A stretch of 64,000 nucleotides of DNA from NCBI GenBank assembly GCA_002914845.1, contig JXTC01000396.1:77353-141352 (forward strand), in the 5' to 3' direction. Shown piece by piece: positions 63,111 to 64,000 of the stretch. The translations under genes were made by a program, and so were the position numbers. Source of the DNA: Trema orientale (taxonomy: Eukaryota; Streptophyta; Magnoliopsida; Rosales; Cannabaceae). The notes below the pieces were generated by a model. That model ran no database searches and was not told where the DNA came from. It saw only the letters and a program-made list of their open reading frames with translations. The stretch's first letter is position 1. Each line of letters starts with the position of its first letter.

Positions 63111-63800
63111 TAGAGCTATTATGGATGAAAGACAAAAAAGGATAAGCTGACCTACTATATTTGCCTTAGGCTGAGCATTACCATGATTCAAGAGAGTCAG
63201 AAGTTGTTGATATTGCTCCTGAGTGAAATTTGGAGTCTGAAATTTGGAGTCTGAAGTTGTTGATATTACCATCATCTTACGAATTTTGTGACCAGGAGGG
63301 AAGCTATATAGATGAAAATACCTATCAACTGTATGATTATTTCCATTGCAGTGACTGCAATGTAACTTTCCTCTCCCTTTGTTGAACGAATTGCCACAAG
63401 CTATATAGATGATGAGAGTTCATCCCACAAGCCCTTCAATTTGGAGTAATATACTACTACGGACATGGTCCCTTGATGTAAATAAGCAATGTCCCTTTCA
63501 ATCTGAAAGATTCTAGGAGTATTGTTTTGAGAAAATCTTTCCTGTAGATCAGCCCAAACTCCTGCTGCATATTCTATATACAATACACTATCACCAAGAT
63601 TAGGATCAATAGAATTAAGAATCCAGGAAAGTATTATATTGTTGCATCTTTTCCACAATGCATATTTTTCATCATTTGATGGTGGCTTTTTGATTGAACC
63701 ATCAACAAAACCTGTTTTATTTTTTGCACTTAGTGCAATACTCATTAATCGGCTCTAAGTTGCATAATTATCACCATTCAATTGCTTAGTGACCAAACTA
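63111..63800 (-). pseudogene. copia gag (nonsense mutation, internal deletion, broken zinc knuckle)
   Basis: Reads SLVTKQLNGDNYAT, then TAG at 63,755-63,757 where Trp is usual, then an open stretch with GSIKKPPSNDEKYALWKRCN and VYYSKLKGLWDEL to 63,401. The sequence then jumps to the zinc knuckle region without the roughly 100 residues normally between, so a deletion is likely. The knuckle is C-x2-C-x4-H-x4-Y (about 63,318-63,359): the last Cys is Tyr. A Gln-rich tail (TQEQYQQLLTLLNHG) follows in the frame ending at 63,090. Confidence 0.85.
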
Positions 63801-63801
63801 T

Positions 63802-64000
63802 TGTTGGTGTTTTTGCCCTAAGAGCAAAATGTAAACAATGACTTGCTAATAAATAAATATATTTGATTTTTTATTTTGCTTGTATATATTATTTATGATA
63901 ATATAAAAAATATCATGAAAATTCCGTGATTATAAAATGTGACCTTAAACTTAGTATGTATAAAAGTTATACATACAAGAGGATTAAGTTTAAGGGATAT
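63802..64000 (+). mobile_element. start of another LTR, runs off window
   Basis: TGTTGGTGTTTTTGCCCTAA begins exactly where the copia gag reading is lost. The following AT-rich sequence (ATAAATAAATATATTTGATT) resembles the beginning of long copia LTRs such as the one at 35,619. It probably inserted into the older copia element and separates it from its 5' LTR. The right end is outside the window. Confidence 0.5.

Larger units (their letters stand above)
59685..63801 (-). mobile_element. decayed Ty1/copia retrotransposon, 5' end cut
   Basis: Domain order on the minus strand is gag with a zinc knuckle, protease, integrase, reverse transcriptase, RNase H, polypurine tract, 3' LTR, which is the copia order. 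The reading is broken by at least five in-frame stops (63,755, 62,427, 62,277, 61,302, 60,139) and by frameshifts near 62,995, 60,620 and 60,350. The 5' LTR and primer site are missing because another LTR begins at 63,802. It cannot be autonomous. Most changes are G-to-A or C-to-T transitions on the coding strand. Confidence 0.95.

Overview
The window is eudicot plant nuclear DNA: AT-rich, dense in TA microsatellites, poly(T) tracts and many small transposon families, with one clear spliced gene. The dicot assignment rests on the gene's sequence and on the mix of MITEs, SINEs, solo LTRs and a Ty1/copia element. The species cannot be named from sequence alone. Three runs of N are present: a 183-base gap at 9,693-9,875 and single N at 16,395 and 28,186.

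The one gene that looks intact is a three-exon gibberellin 2-oxidase (24,986-26,513, + strand; 334 residues), of the class I type that inactivates C19 gibberellins. Its surroundings may matter for regulation. A degenerate tandem array (unit about 260-310 bases) occupies about 23,440-24,715 directly upstream. A long CTT microsatellite lies in the presumed 5' UTR. Five TGAC cores sit within 62 bases of intron 2.

Most of the rest is repeats. From left to right: a decayed coding remnant (about 150-960, -), a Harbinger-like MITE with TAA target duplications (1,103-1,798), a SINE relic and a CACTA-like end (4.2-4.75 kb), a long solo LTR with the assembly gap inside it (7,370-10,244), a small hAT-like MITE, a Mutator-like MITE with a perfect 10-base target duplication (11,075-11,749), and a palindromic MITE (13,554-13,896). 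Between about 14 and 21 kb I see no gene. Three copies of a TA-inserted MITE follow, two of them back to back (21,190-21,724) and one at 27,522. A second solo LTR of the first family (34,920-39,068) carries a nested copia-type LTR and a nested TRIM. It is followed by a CACTA-like end that abuts an Athila-like solo LTR (40,575-42,040), a SINE with a 17-base target duplication nested in an inverted-repeat element (42.9-43.5 kb), and a MITE cluster (43.85-44.42 kb).

The least explained stretch is 47.9-55.85 kb. Two short tandem arrays built on the same GTAAATC / GGAAACC words lie in opposite orientation at 47.99-48.43 and 53.27-53.75 kb. A third, larger array with a higher-order period near 430 bases follows at 54.3-55.83 kb. 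Between them are AT-rich direct repeats and a 220-base direct duplication. This could be one large non-autonomous DNA transposon with subterminal arrays, but no terminal repeats were found. Farther right are a fragment resembling a poly(A)-binding-protein RRM, an LTR-like segment, a hAT-like MITE, and a broken Ty1/copia element on the minus strand (59,685-63,801) whose left part is cut by a further LTR that runs off the window.

I found no CRISPR array, rRNA or functional tRNA gene, and no strong case for a new multi-gene system. The best candidates for novelty are the 48-56 kb array complex and the repeat array upstream of the gibberellin oxidase.
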